From NCBI RefSeq assembly GCF_030159595.1, contig NZ_BSKJ01000006.1, forward strand, positions 186,001 to 250,000: a stretch of DNA of 64,000 nt, read 5' to 3'. This document shows positions 25,382-34,393 of the stretch, piece after piece. Source of the stretch: Pseudomonas putida (GTDB lineage Bacteria > Pseudomonadota > Gammaproteobacteria > Pseudomonadales > Pseudomonadaceae). Every line of letters begins with the position of its first letter. Position 1 is the first letter of the stretch. A program made the position numbers and the translations under genes. The notes below the pieces were generated by a model. That model saw only the letters and a list, made by a program, of their open reading frames with translations. It ran no database searches and was not told the DNA's origin.

Positions 25382-26460
25382 GCCCCCTCCCCGGCCAATG
25401 CCGCCAACACCCGCTTGAGCAGTTCGTCGTGCTGGTAACTGCCGTCACGGTCATCGGCATAGCGCACGATCACCAGCTTTTGCGCAGGCAGTACATACAG
25501 CGCCTGGCCCCAATGGCCCAGGGCGGCGAAGGTATCTGCGGGCGCATTCGGCCAAGGCCGCCCGGCATCGGCCAGCGGCTGGTTGAGCCACCAGTGGCCG
25601 CCCGGGTTGGCCTCACCGGGGACAGGTTCGGCATGCGTAAACGGCGTACGGTTGAAGGCCACCCAGGCCTTGGGCAGCAGCTGTCGACCCTGCCACTGCC
25701 CCTCGCGCTGCATCAGCAAGCCAATGCGTGCCAGGTCCCGGGCGCTGAGGTACAGATAGGAAGAGCCCACGAAGGTACCCGCCTGGTCACGCTCCCACAC
25801 CGCACTGTTGATGCCCAAGGGTGTGAACAACGCATGCCAGGGGTAATCGGCGTACTGCCCGGCATCGAGCATGCCGCGCAGTGCAGCGGCCAGCAGGTTA
25901 CTGTCGCCACTGGAATAGAGAAAACGCTGGCCGGGGCTGGCCATCGTGCCCCGTGCCGCCGTGTAGGCGGCCATGTCCTCGCGGCCACGCGTATACAGCA
26001 TGGCCACCACCGAGGACTTGAGCGGGGCGTATTCGTAGTCTTCCTGCCAGTCCAGGCCGCTGGCCCAGTGCAGCAGGTCGACCATGCGTACGCCCGGGTG
26101 GTCGCGCATGGCGGGGTAGAAACGCGTGACCGGATCTTGCAACTGGAAGCGCCCTTCGCCCTGAGCCACGCCCATCAGCGTGGCGAGTACGCTCTTGCTG
26201 ACCGACCAGGTCAGGTGTGCGGTGGCGGCAGTGGTGGCGGCGGCGTAGCGCTCGTGGAGGATGCGGCCGTCACGGATGATCAGCAGGGCGTCGGTGCGGA
26301 TGCCGCTGCGGTCGGGGGCGGTGCGAGGGGGGAAGGCGTAGGCGTCGACGGCTTGCCAGTCGAAGGTGGCAGGGTCGTTCTGCCACTGCGGATCAGGCCA
26401 GTCCTCGGCTTCGGCGGTTGCCAAGGCCAGGCAAAGAACCATCAGCAGACCTTTCAGCAT
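25378..26460 (-). CDS. Exported serine hydrolase of the class C beta-lactamase family
   Basis: A 360-residue periplasmic protein with a signal peptide (about residues 1-18). Active-site elements are SVSK (SxxK nucleophile, near residue 86), the YSSGDSN tyrosine motif, and GHWGQ in place of KTG. This pattern fits EstB/6-aminohexanoate-hydrolase-like esterases rather than AmpC itself. The natural substrate is unknown. It forms a two-gene unit with the small exported protein that follows. Confidence 0.87.
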   Translation of the reverse strand: MLKGLLMVLCLALATAEAEDWPDPQWQNDPATFDWQAVDAYAFPPRTAPDRSGIRTDALLIIRDGRILHERYAAATTAATAHLTWSVSKSVLATLMGVAQGEGRFQLQDPVTRFYPAMRDHPGVRMVDLLHWASGLDWQEDYEYAPLKSSVVAMLYTRGREDMAAYTAARGTMASPGQRFLYSSGDSNLLAAALRGMLDAGQYADYPWHALFTPLGINSAVWERDQAGTFVGSSYLYLSARDLARIGLLMQREGQWQGRQLLPKAWVAFNRTPFTHAEPVPGEANPGGHWWLNQPLADAGRPWPNAPADTFAALGHWGQALYVLPAQKLVIVRYADDRDGSYQHDELLKRVLAALAGEGA

Positions 26461-26535
26461 CGCGTTTCAGGCTCGCAATTTTGGGGCCGCAAGGCGGCCC
26501 CGGGATTCATCGGTTCACGCAAAAATATCAGGTAT

Positions 26536-27423
26536 TCATGACAATCCCGCAGCCGCCCAGGCCTTGTTCAACCGCTTCTCTCGCGCCGCCGCGGCCAACA
26601 CCATCACCCCTTGGTCACGCTGCCAGATTTCTGCCCAATGCACCGGCCCTGCCGCCAAGGCCGCATCGATGGCACCCCGCAATGCCTGGAACTGCGCAAA
26701 CAACCCGCCCAGCAACAAATGGCAACCCGTGCTATCGGCACACTGCCGGCTGCCCTCGGCACACCCGGCCAACAGCCCAAGCAACTGCAGGCGCAATCCC
26801 TGAGGCCAGGCGCACTCCTGCCCCACGCCATACAACCAGGCCGTCAACGCCGTCAGCACATACAAATCTTCCAGCGAGCGGAACGGCTTCACATAGGCGT
26901 CCCAACCGTCACCGGCCAGCAACTCACATGCAGCCTGTTCCAGCACCAGCCGGCCATGGCCTACTTCGGGCATCAACGGCAGGGCTGGCAGTGGCTCCAG
27001 CGTTACCCCCGGCTCCCCGGGGTAGACCACCGCAAGGTTCAACCGCGGCACTGCCCCAGCCGCTTCGCTACGCGCTGCCACCAGCAGCCACTCCGCATCC
27101 AGCCCAGCCGTGACGAAATCCTTGCTGCCCGTCAGCCGCAAACCGTCCAGGCGCGTGTGCATGTCCGCCGGCCTCACACTGCGCCGTTCGGTGGCGCACA
27201 AGGCGCCGAGACTCGGTGGCGAACTGGGCCACAACACGCGCAAGGCGGCCTGGTAACCCACCAGGAAGGCCAGCCCAGGCGTGGCCATCGCACGCCCGCC
27301 CAGTACCGCCAGTTCAAAGGGGGCAACCGGGCCAAGGCGCTCGAGTAGCGCGGCGTAGGTTTCACCCAGAGTGCCCGCCAGCGCTTGGCGAAGCGGGTCG
27401 TTCAGTCGTTGCAACCAGGCCAT
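26536..27423 (-). CDS. Short acyl-CoA-dehydrogenase-like protein
   Basis: A 295-residue protein resembling the middle and C-terminal parts of acyl-CoA dehydrogenases: [21 protein letters not shown] matches the FAD-contacting beta-domain, and the remainder is helical. The family is usually 380-400 residues, and the N-terminal helical domain seems shortened. The catalytic glutamate is not obvious, so it may be inactive or act on an unusual acyl carrier. It is divergent from olsBA, and a perfect inverted repeat lies between them. Confidence 0.75.
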   Translation of the reverse strand: MAWLQRLNDPLRQALAGTLGETYAALLERLGPVAPFELAVLGGRAMATPGLAFLVGYQAALRVLWPSSPPSLGALCATERRSVRPADMHTRLDGLRLTGSKDFVTAGLDAEWLLVAARSEAAGAVPRLNLAVVYPGEPGVTLEPLPALPLMPEVGHGRLVLEQAACELLAGDGWDAYVKPFRSLEDLYVLTALTAWLYGVGQECAWPQGLRLQLLGLLAGCAEGSRQCADSTGCHLLLGGLFAQFQALRGAIDAALAAGPVHWAEIWQRDQGVMVLAAAAREKRLNKAWAAAGLS

Positions 27424-27464
27424 GGGACGGCTCCTTGCTGGGGCTTTCTGGTCAAGGTTTTAGG

Positions 27465-27506
27465 GGTGTCACGCAAGCATCACCAAAGATTCACAGGGGT
27501 GACACC
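27465..27506. promoter_or_regulatory. Inverted repeat between the ACAD-like gene and olsB
   Basis: GGTGTCAC (27465-27472) and GTGACACC (27499-27506) are perfect eight-base arms, 26 bases apart, in the 159-base divergent promoter region. The spacing is about two and a half helical turns centre to centre plus a partial turn, so two half-sites of one regulator are possible. The factor is unknown. A Pho box is not evident. Confidence 0.4.
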
Positions 27507-27582
27507 GCGCCTACCTAGGCTGACTTTGCACAACAAAGCCGACCGGCCGCAACCCTTCATGGCTGGCTTATGGAGACTCGCA

Positions 27583-28338
27583 ATGACTCGGATCGCTCTC
27601 TCTGGCGACAACAGCACTGAACGCCGTCTGCAAGCCGAACGCCTGGTTGGCGCCGCGGCGCTGCAAGAGGCCCAGGCCCTGCGCTACAAAGTGTTCAGCG
27701 CAGAATTCAAGGCCAAGCTCAAAGGTGCCGAGCAGGGCCTGGACATGGACGACTACGACGTGCACTGCCGCCACATTGGCGTCCGTGACCTGAGCACCGG
27801 CGAGCTGGTCGCCACCACCCGCCTGCTCGACCACCAGGCCGCCAGCAGCCTGGGCCGCTTCTACAGCGAAGAAGAATTCCGCCTGCATGGCCTGCTGCAG
27901 TTGCAAGGCCCGATCCTCGAACTGGGCAGAACCTGCGTTGCCCCCGACTACCGCAATGGCGGCACCATTGCCGTGCTGTGGGGAGAACTGGCCGAGGTGC
28001 TCAACGAGGGCCGTTATAGCTACCTGATGGGCTGTGCCAGCATCCCCATGCAGGACGGCGGCGTGCAGGCCCATGCCGTGATGCAGCGCCTGCGTGACCG
28101 CTACCTGTGCAACGAGCACCTGCGTGCCGAGCCGAAGAACCCGCTGCCGAACCTGGCCCTGCCAGGCAACGTCATCGCCGAAATGCCACCACTCCTCAAG
28201 GCCTACATGCGCCTGGGTGCGAAGATTTGCGGTGAGCCTTGCTGGGACGAAGACTTCCAGGTGGCCGACGTGTTCATCCTGCTCAAACGCGACGACCTGT
28301 GCCCACGCTACGCCCGCCACTTCAAGGCGGCAGTCTGA
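27583..28338 (+). CDS. olsB: L-ornithine N(alpha)-acyltransferase OlsB
   Basis: Transfers a 3-hydroxyacyl group from acyl carrier protein to ornithine, giving lyso-ornithine lipid. It is 251 residues and belongs to the GNAT-fold acyltransferase family (acetyltransf_5). Motifs include [10 protein letters not shown] near residue 40, [14 protein letters not shown], and [19 protein letters not shown]. The ATG at 27583 is chosen because GGAGAC lies six bases upstream; an ATG at 27559 lacks a site. olsA follows with a one-base overlap (TGATG), confirming the ornithine-lipid pathway. Confidence 0.9.
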   Translation: MTRIALSGDNSTERRLQAERLVGAAALQEAQALRYKVFSAEFKAKLKGAEQGLDMDDYDVHCRHIGVRDLSTGELVATTRLLDHQAASSLGRFYSEEEFRLHGLLQLQGPILELGRTCVAPDYRNGGTIAVLWGELAEVLNEGRYSYLMGCASIPMQDGGVQAHAVMQRLRDRYLCNEHLRAEPKNPLPNLALPGNVIAEMPPLLKAYMRLGAKICGEPCWDEDFQVADVFILLKRDDLCPRYARHFKAAV

Positions 28339-29126
28339 TGCCGAAGCTGCGGGTATTGGCCCGCCTGACTCGATTGCTGCTGGTGCTGTTGCTGGGCATG
28401 TTGATGGCCAGCCTTATCGCCCTCGGCGAACGCCTGGGCTTCCAGGCCCCCATCGAACGCCGCCAGCGCTGGACCTGCCTGTTCATGAAACGCCTGGTCG
28501 CCGCCCTGCCCTTCGACGTGCGGGTAGTGGGCGAGCTGCCGCAGCGGCCAATGCTGTGGGTGAGCAACCATGTTTCCTGGACCGACATCCCCCTGCTCGG
28601 CATGCTGCTGCCGCTGTCGTTCCTGTCCAAGGCCGAAGTGCGTCATTGGCCGGTGGCCGGCTGGCTGGCGGAAAAGGCCGGCACGCTGTTCATCCGACGT
28701 GGCGGCGGCGACAGCCAGCACCTGCGCGAGCAGATTAGCGGGCAACTGGGCCTGGCCCGACCGCTGCTGATCTTCCCCGAGGGCACCACCACCAGCGGCC
28801 GCTCCTTGCGTACCTTCCATGGCCGCCTGTTGGCTGGAGCCATCGACCGGGGCGTGGCGGTGCAGCCGGTGGCTATCCAGTATTTGCGCGATGGCCAGAT
28901 CGACCCGATTGCGCCGTTCATTGGCGATGATGATCTGGTGTCGCACCTGATGCGCCTGTTCGCCCAGCCGCGGGGGGAGGTTTGCATTCACCTGCTGGCG
29001 CCAATTGGCAGTGTAGGTAAAGAGCGGGCGGTGCTGGCGTTGCAGGCGCAACAGGCGATTCAGCTGGCGTTGTTCGGGGATGAGGAAGTCGAGCTGGCGC
29101 CACGGCGGCAAGCGCGGGCTGCCTGA
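28338..29126 (+). CDS. olsA: Lyso-ornithine lipid O-acyltransferase OlsA
   Basis: Completes ornithine lipid by O-acylating lyso-ornithine lipid. The 262-residue PlsC-type acyltransferase has an N-terminal membrane helix (about 8-30), the catalytic NHVSWTD (His78-X4-Asp83) and FPEGTTT (146-152). It starts within the olsB stop, so both enzymes are made together. Ornithine lipid is a phosphorus-free membrane lipid often made when phosphate is low; the phosphate permease at 3.2 kb is a separate unit. Confidence 0.9.
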   Translation: MPKLRVLARLTRLLLVLLLGMLMASLIALGERLGFQAPIERRQRWTCLFMKRLVAALPFDVRVVGELPQRPMLWVSNHVSWTDIPLLGMLLPLSFLSKAEVRHWPVAGWLAEKAGTLFIRRGGGDSQHLREQISGQLGLARPLLIFPEGTTTSGRSLRTFHGRLLAGAIDRGVAVQPVAIQYLRDGQIDPIAPFIGDDDLVSHLMRLFAQPRGEVCIHLLAPIGSVGKERAVLALQAQQAIQLALFGDEEVELAPRRQARAA

Positions 29127-29158
29127 ATTTTTTGTGCTGCCAGTACTGGCGAACAACA

Positions 29159-29740
29159 TCAGCTGACAGGCATCCGCGCCGCCGCAAATGCCTGCAACTG
29201 TGGATAAAACTCCCTGAAATCCGCCAACAGCGGCTCATACAGCCGCTCCAGTTCCCCCATCACCCCGGCCATCCCCTCCGGCCGGGACAGTCTCCGGGCA
29301 ATGCCGTTGAACACCTGCTCCAACGTGGCAAACTCGCCATACGCCCCCAGCCAGTCATCCGCCGCCATGAACGGCGCAATCCGTGCCAGCCGCCCCGGCA
29401 GCTCGGGCTCCGCCAACAACACCCGATAAAAATCACCGGTGAACTGTGCCAGCGGCTGCTCGGCATAATCCTGCCAATGCCGCGCCAGGCAATGATCAAA
29501 AAACACGTCCAGCACAATGCCCGCAAAGCGCCGCCGCTCGCGCGGAAAGCGCGCCAGTGCAGCCAGCACCAACGGGTGCTGGTCGGTGTAGCTGTCGATA
29601 TGCCGGTGCAACCGTATGGCCGCTTCCAGCGCAGGCGGGAAGCGCCCTTCCAGCGAACCTTTGACAAAGTCGCCATACAGGCTGCCAAGCAGTTGTTGCG
29701 GCGCCGGGCCGCCCAGGTGCAGGTGCGCAAGGTAGTTCAT
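29159..29740 (-). CDS. acpH: Acyl carrier protein phosphodiesterase AcpH
   Basis: Removes the 4'-phosphopantetheine group from holo-ACP. The 193 residues match E. coli AcpH (193). An HD-type metal site is visible in MNYLAHLHLG (His residues), GDFVKGS, RLHRHIDSYTD and IVLDVFFDHCLARHW. It is convergent with olsA, 32 bases apart. Some bacterial OlsB pathways depend on ACP pools, but a functional link is speculative. Confidence 0.88.
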   Translation of the reverse strand: MNYLAHLHLGGPAPQQLLGSLYGDFVKGSLEGRFPPALEAAIRLHRHIDSYTDQHPLVLAALARFPRERRRFAGIVLDVFFDHCLARHWQDYAEQPLAQFTGDFYRVLLAEPELPGRLARIAPFMAADDWLGAYGEFATLEQVFNGIARRLSRPEGMAGVMGELERLYEPLLADFREFYPQLQAFAAARMPVS

Positions 29741-29766
29741 GCGCGCAGTCTAGCACCGCTCGCCCC

Positions 29767-29788
29767 TATATCGTCATAACGCGATATA
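29767..29788. promoter_or_regulatory. ArsR-type operator candidate 1
   Basis: TATATCG and CGATATA flank an eight-base spacer, a perfect inverted repeat. The same half-site recurs nearby at 29825-29831 and 29862-29868. It lies between acpH and the ArsR gene and looks like a binding site for that regulator. Confidence 0.5.
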
Positions 29789-29856
29789 GCGATTCGTGCT
29801 CAGCTCAGAACCTCTTCATATTTGTATATCGAGAACGGGCGATTTACATTTCGCCC

Positions 29857-29868
29857 TATCGCGATATA
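29857..29868. promoter_or_regulatory. ArsR-type operator candidate 2
   Basis: TATCGCGATA (29857-29866) is a perfect ten-base palindrome that overlaps the CGATATA half-site (29862-29868), about 25 bases before the ArsR start. Binding here would block the ribosome/promoter region, as for autoregulated ArsR repressors. Confidence 0.5.
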
Positions 29869-29890
29869 CCGCTACAACGAGCCTCAACCC

Positions 29891-30193
29891 ATGCCTCTCG
29901 ATCTCGACGAAATCATAAAAGCGCTGGCCCATCCGGTCAGGCGAGAAATCCTCAGCTGGCTGAAAGACCCGGCAACGCAATTCCCCGACCAGTACCACAG
30001 CACCGAAAACGGTGTATGTGCCGGGCAGATCGACCAACGCTGCGGCCTGTCGCAGTCGACCGTCTCCGCCCACCTGGCCACCTTGCAGCGCGCCGGGCTG
30101 ATCAGCAGCCAGAAGATTGGCCAATGGCACTTCTTCAAACGCAACGAAGCCACCATCGAGGCGTTCCTCGAACAACTGCGCCAAGCACTTTGA
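29891..30193 (+). CDS. ArsR-family transcriptional regulator
   Basis: A 100-residue winged-helix repressor. The recognition helix is CGLSQSTVSAHLATLQRAGLI, and the N-terminal segment IIKALAHPVRREILSWL is typical of the family. A cysteine (VCAGQIDQRCGL) sits just before the recognition helix, where a thiol sensor could lie. The ATG at 29891 is the only natural start after the palindromes. The ene-reductase gene starts 17 bases downstream, so the two form an operon in which the regulator probably responds to electrophiles. Confidence 0.87.
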   Translation: MPLDLDEIIKALAHPVRREILSWLKDPATQFPDQYHSTENGVCAGQIDQRCGLSQSTVSAHLATLQRAGLISSQKIGQWHFFKRNEATIEAFLEQLRQAL

Positions 30194-30210
30194 CAAGGCA
30201 GGTAACCGCT

Positions 30211-31260
30211 ATGACCACGCTTTTCGATCCGATCACACTGGGCGACCTGCAACTGCCCAACCGCATCATCATGGCCCCGCTCACCCGCTGCCGCGCCGAC
30301 GAAGGCCGCGTGCCCAACGCGCTGATGGCCGAATACTATGTGCAGCGCGCCAGCGCCGGGCTGATCCTCAGCGAGGCGACTTCGGTCAGCGCCATGGGCG
30401 TCGGTTACCCAGATACCCCCGGCATCTGGAACGATGAGCAGGTGCGTGGCTGGAACAATGTCACCAAGGCCGTGCATGCCGCCGGCGGGCGCATCTTCCT
30501 GCAACTGTGGCACGTTGGCCGTATCTCGCACCCCAGCTACCTGAACGGCGAGCTGCCGGTCGCCCCCAGCGCGATCCAGCCCAAGGGGCATGTGAGCCTG
30601 GTGCGCCCGTTGAGTGACTACCCCACCCCACGCGCGCTGGAAACCGAAGAGATCATCGATATCGTCGAGGCCTACCGCAGCGGCGCCGAGAATGCCAAGG
30701 CTGCCGGTTTCGATGGTGTAGAGATCCACGGCGCAAACGGCTATCTGCTCGACCAGTTCCTGCAAAGCAGCACCAACCAGCGCACCGACCGCTACGGCGG
30801 CTCGCTGGAAAACCGTGCTCGCCTGCTGCTGGAAGTGACCGATGCGGCCATCGAAGTGTGGGGCGCGAACCGTGTGGGCGTGCACCTGGCGCCGCGTGCC
30901 GATGCGCACGACATGGGCGATGCCGACCGGGCCGAAACCTTTACCTATGTGGCCCGTGAACTGGGCAAACGTGGCATTGCTTTCATCTGCTCGCGGGAGC
31001 GGGAAGCCGATGACAGCATTGGTCCACTGATCAAGGACGCATTCGGCGGCCCGTACATCGTCAACGAACGCTTTGACAAAGCCAGTGCCAATGCGGCGCT
31101 AGCCAGCGGCAAGGCAGATGCGGTGGCATTTGGTGTGCCGTTCATCGCCAACCCCGACCTGCCCGCGCGGCTGGCAGCGGATGCGCCGTTGAACGAGGCG
31201 CGGCCGGAGACTTTCTATGGCAAGGGGCCGGTGGGATACATCGATTACCCGCGGTTGTAA
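30211..31260 (+). CDS. Old-yellow-enzyme ene-reductase (NemA/XenB family)
   Basis: FMN-dependent, NADPH-using reductase of activated alkenes and nitro compounds. The 349-residue TIM barrel has TRCRADE near residue 28, FLQLWHVGRISHPSY, GVEIHGANGYLLDQFLQ (with the His-Asn pair that binds the substrate's carbonyl), RTDRYGGSLENR and, at the end, GKGPVGYIDYPRL. Close relatives reduce N-ethylmaleimide, nitrate esters and trinitrotoluene. The start follows AAGGCAGGTAA. Co-transcription with an ArsR repressor suggests induction by electrophilic substrates. Confidence 0.92.
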   Translation: MTTLFDPITLGDLQLPNRIIMAPLTRCRADEGRVPNALMAEYYVQRASAGLILSEATSVSAMGVGYPDTPGIWNDEQVRGWNNVTKAVHAAGGRIFLQLWHVGRISHPSYLNGELPVAPSAIQPKGHVSLVRPLSDYPTPRALETEEIIDIVEAYRSGAENAKAAGFDGVEIHGANGYLLDQFLQSSTNQRTDRYGGSLENRARLLLEVTDAAIEVWGANRVGVHLAPRADAHDMGDADRAETFTYVARELGKRGIAFICSREREADDSIGPLIKDAFGGPYIVNERFDKASANAALASGKADAVAFGVPFIANPDLPARLAADAPLNEARPETFYGKGPVGYIDYPRL

Positions 31261-31289
31261 GCGAAATCACTGGGGCCGCTTTGCGGCCC

Positions 31290-31374
31290 ATTCGCGGCAC
31301 AAGGCCGCTCCCACAGGGGAGTGCACAATCCGAAGGGGGCGCTATTCCTGTGGGAGCGGCCTTGTGCCGCGAAT
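31290..31374. repeat. Inverted REP pair, GCGGCCTTGTG subtype
   Basis: The 28-base arms 31290-31317 and 31347-31374 are perfect reverse complements. Core GGAGCGGCCTTGTGCCGCGA is the same subtype as at 12008-12098. A GGGCCGC/GCGGCCC hairpin precedes it, just after the ene-reductase stop. Confidence 0.9.
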
Positions 31375-31400
31375 GGAGGGCAACGCCCTCCCCGGCCATG

Positions 31401-32270
31401 TCACGGCCGTGCGTTGATCTGCTGTTGCAGGTTCTGAATCTGGCTCTGCAAGGTATTCAGGTTCCGCGTCATCTGCGCCCGGAAAGCATCGAACTCCTGC
31501 ACCGAAGCACCACTGGACGCTGCCGCAGCGGGGCGGTTGTCGATCTGGCTCTTGAGCACCAGCATGTCCTGCTCCAGGCCCTGGATCGCTGCGCTTGGGT
31601 TACCCTGCTTCTTCAGCGCTGCCACATCGCTGCCCAAGCTCTTTAGCTGGCCATCCAGTTTGCCGCCATCCACCTGCGCGGCCTTCAGCGCGGCAACCTG
31701 CTCGTTCAAGCCCTTGAACTGAGCATCCAGCTTGCCACCATCGACCTGGCCCGAACGCAGCGCGGCCAGTTCGCCATTCACCAGCTTCAACTGCGCCTGC
31801 AACTGGCCTTGCAGCTCGGTCACGGCCTTTTGCTGCTCACGGGTATCGGCCAGCACCTGCTCCAGGCGTTTGCCCAGGTCACCGGTCTGACCGGCCACAC
31901 CCTTCTGCAATTGACGCAACTGCAGCTTCAGTGCCTCGCTGTTGGTGGACGCGCCGGACTCACTGGCATCCACCTTGCCACTGATCGCCTGCAGGCGCCC
32001 GGCCGCCTCTTCGCTGATGCGGGCAAAGCTCTCCTGGGTCGCCACCAGTTGCTGCTCCATCAGCGAGATCTGCTGGAAGCTCCACCAACCCAGGCCTACC
32101 AAGGCAATGAACGAAGCACCGAGCAACGCCCACAACGGCGCCGTGCTTGGGCCGCGGGCGGCTTTCTGGCGGCTGCGCACCACGTGCGCCGGCATCAGTT
32201 CGTCGTCATCAACGGTGCCCGCCCGCAAGGTAGGCACGTCATCGTAGTCATCGTGAGCATGGTTACGCAT
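31401..32270 (-). CDS. Coiled-coil single-pass membrane protein
   Basis: A 289-residue protein. An acidic cytoplasmic N-terminus (MRNHAHDDYDDVPTL) is followed by one membrane helix (about residues 45-65). A long periplasmic coiled coil (70-289) is rich in Gln, Leu and Lys. Two 24-residue repeats lie back to back: SGQVDGGKLDAQFKGL and AAQVDGGKLDGQLKSL begin the units. The family is sometimes annotated as ATPase/chromosome-segregation-like only because of coiled-coil similarity. I would not assign a function. The ribosome site is weak. Confidence 0.8.
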   Translation of the reverse strand: MRNHAHDDYDDVPTLRAGTVDDDELMPAHVVRSRQKAARGPSTAPLWALLGASFIALVGLGWWSFQQISLMEQQLVATQESFARISEEAAGRLQAISGKVDASESGASTNSEALKLQLRQLQKGVAGQTGDLGKRLEQVLADTREQQKAVTELQGQLQAQLKLVNGELAALRSGQVDGGKLDAQFKGLNEQVAALKAAQVDGGKLDGQLKSLGSDVAALKKQGNPSAAIQGLEQDMLVLKSQIDNRPAAAASSGASVQEFDAFRAQMTRNLNTLQSQIQNLQQQINARP

Positions 32271-32357
32271 GGATACATTCAACCGCGGTAGTCGCAAAGA
32301 GGCACGAGTATAAACCGCCAGCGCGGCGCATTGATGACCATTGTCAGCCCTGCGGCT

Positions 32358-33353
32358 TCAATGCCCCGGCGGCAGGTGCTTCCACCAGCCACAGAATTCA
32401 TCCAGCGCCGTCCACAGGCTGACCTTGGGCTGGTAGTCCAGGTACTGCCGGGCGCGGCTGATATCCAGGGTGAAATCACGGCTCATCACCTGCATTCCCA
32501 AGCGCGACAGGGTCGGCTGCGGGCGCCCTGGCCACAGCATGCACGCCATCTCGTTCAGCGCGGCCAGGCTGTAGGCCAGGCCGTAGGAGCGGTAGCGGGT
32601 TACCTGCGGCAGTTGCATCTGGCGCATCACATAGTTGACCACATCCCACAGCGGCAGCGGCTGACCATTGCTGATGTTGTAGGCTTGGCCCAGCGCCCGG
32701 TCGTCAGCGAACAGTGCACTGAGCAGCGCCTCGTTGAGGTTGTGCACGCTGGTGAAATCGACTTTGTTCAGGCCGTTGCCGATGATCGACACGCGGCCTT
32801 TGCGTTGCATCTGCATCAGCCGCGGGAAAATGCTGGCATCGCCGGCGCCAGTGACGAAGCGCGGGCGCAGCGCCAGCACTTCAAGGCCGAACTCCTGCGC
32901 ACCGAACACTTTCTGCTCGGCCAGGTGCTTGGTTTGCGCGTAGTGATCGTGGAAGCGGCGCGGTACCTGGTCCTCACGGATATCAAGGCGCGAACGGCCG
33001 TTGAAATAGATCGACGGTGACGACAGGTGCACCAGGCGCCGTACATGCTCTTTCAGGCAGCCCTCGACCACGTTCTCGGTAACCACCACGTTGCCTTGGT
33101 AGAAGTCCTGATAGCGCCCCCAATTGCCCACTGCCCCGGCACAGTGCACCACGGCCTCGACGCCCTGGCACAGGCGGCGGGCCAGTTCGGCATCACCCAA
33201 GTCACCCGGGATGAACTGGGCGCCGCGCTTAATCAGGTGCTCGACCCCTTCGGCGCGGCGGCCGCTGACGCGCACGTCCAGGCCCTGCTCCAGGGCGAGG
33301 CGCGCAAAGCGCCCACCAATGAAGCCGCTCGCGCCGGTGACCAGAATTCGCAT
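32358..33353 (-). CDS. NAD(P)-dependent epimerase / 3-beta-HSD-like oxidoreductase
   Basis: An extended short-chain dehydrogenase of 331 residues. The nucleotide motif VTGASGFIGGRFA sits at residues 5-17, VHCAGAVGNWG follows, and the catalytic site is HLSSPSIY ... YAQTK (Tyr-X3-Lys). It resembles 3-beta-hydroxysteroid dehydrogenase/isomerase relatives such as OleD-like reductases. The substrate is unknown. The ATG at 33351-33353 precedes the Rossmann strand at normal distance. It is transcribed away from argP. Confidence 0.88.
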   Translation of the reverse strand: MRILVTGASGFIGGRFARLALEQGLDVRVSGRRAEGVEHLIKRGAQFIPGDLGDAELARRLCQGVEAVVHCAGAVGNWGRYQDFYQGNVVVTENVVEGCLKEHVRRLVHLSSPSIYFNGRSRLDIREDQVPRRFHDHYAQTKHLAEQKVFGAQEFGLEVLALRPRFVTGAGDASIFPRLMQMQRKGRVSIIGNGLNKVDFTSVHNLNEALLSALFADDRALGQAYNISNGQPLPLWDVVNYVMRQMQLPQVTRYRSYGLAYSLAALNEMACMLWPGRPQPTLSRLGMQVMSRDFTLDISRARQYLDYQPKVSLWTALDEFCGWWKHLPPGH

Positions 33354-33402
33354 GTAAGACTCCGTCTTGCCAGATATCAGATGCAACTGACGCCAGCCGT
33401 GG

Positions 33403-34293
33403 CTACAAGGGCACCAGCCATTGCCGTGCGGTGTGCCGCAGGTGGTCGGTCAGTTGCGCGAGCAATTGCCCGCCATTGCGCCAATGATGCCAGTACAGCG
33501 GCACATCGATAGGGGTATCGCGGCAGATTTCCACCAACTGCCCACTCGCCAGTTGCTCCCGCGCCTGCAATTCGGGCACCAGCCCCCAGCCCAGCCCCGC
33601 CTCGGTCATGCGCAGGAAGCCTTCGGAGGACGGGCACAAGTGATGCAGGAAACCGTCCTCGATGCCCAGCGATGCCAGGTAACGATGCTGCAGGAAGTCA
33701 TCTGGCCCGTACACGATGGCCGGGGTGCGGGCCAGGCGGGCGGCAGCAAAGCCCTGGGGAAAATGCCGCGCCATGAAGCCCGGGCTAGCCAGTGCCTGGT
33801 AGCGCATGGCGCCCAATGGCAGGCTGCGTGCACCCGCTACCGGGCGCTCACTGCCACACAGGCAGGCCGCCACTTCGCCGGCACGCATGCGCTTCAGGCC
33901 CACTTCCTGGTCCTCTACCACCAAATCGGTCAGCACGTTCTGCTGTGCGCAGAAATTACCCACCGCGCCGGCCCACCAGGTGGCGAGACTGTCGGCGTTG
34001 AGGGCGATGCGCAAGCGCTCCGGCATGCCCTCTTCGTCCAGCGCCGGCACCTGGCGTTGCAGGTCGCGTTCCAGCAGGCGCACCTGCTGTACATGGTTGA
34101 GCAGTTGGCGCCCTACTTCGGTCGGGCTCGGCGGTGTGGCACGCACCAGCACCGGCTGGCCCACCCGCGCCTCAAGCAGCTTGATGCGCTGGGAAATGGC
34201 CGATTGCGACAAACCCAGCACTTGCGCCGCACGCTCGAAACCACCCTGCTCGATCACCGCCGCGAGGGCGGCCAGCAGCTTGTAGTCGAACAT
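33403..34293 (-). CDS. argP: LysR-family regulator ArgP
   Basis: Activates the basic-amino-acid exporter gene when arginine or lysine is high. The 296-residue protein has an N-terminal winged helix with AAQVLGLSQSAISQRIKLLE (residues 23-42) and a type-2 periplasmic-binding-protein effector domain. It is divergent from argO (lysE type), the classic ArgP target. The 100-base intergenic region is AT-rich around 34317-34339 and probably holds the shared operator. Confidence 0.92.
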   Translation of the reverse strand: MFDYKLLAALAAVIEQGGFERAAQVLGLSQSAISQRIKLLEARVGQPVLVRATPPSPTEVGRQLLNHVQQVRLLERDLQRQVPALDEEGMPERLRIALNADSLATWWAGAVGNFCAQQNVLTDLVVEDQEVGLKRMRAGEVAACLCGSERPVAGARSLPLGAMRYQALASPGFMARHFPQGFAAARLARTPAIVYGPDDFLQHRYLASLGIEDGFLHHLCPSSEGFLRMTEAGLGWGLVPELQAREQLASGQLVEICRDTPIDVPLYWHHWRNGGQLLAQLTDHLRHTARQWLVPL

Positions 34294-34393
34294 CGATTTT
34301 CCTAATGACGGATCAGCTTTATTTGTTTTTCTTATACAGCGCGAACAACCACAATGGCCAGCATCTTTTCGGTTCTTTCATGGAGAGCACGCC

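Noticed and set aside
26485..26515. Terminator between the serine hydrolase and ACAD-like genes
   Set aside because: GGGGCCGC/GCGGCCCC forms a hairpin, but no T tract follows in either direction that ends a gene; both genes run leftward and the hairpin is upstream of the hydrolase start.
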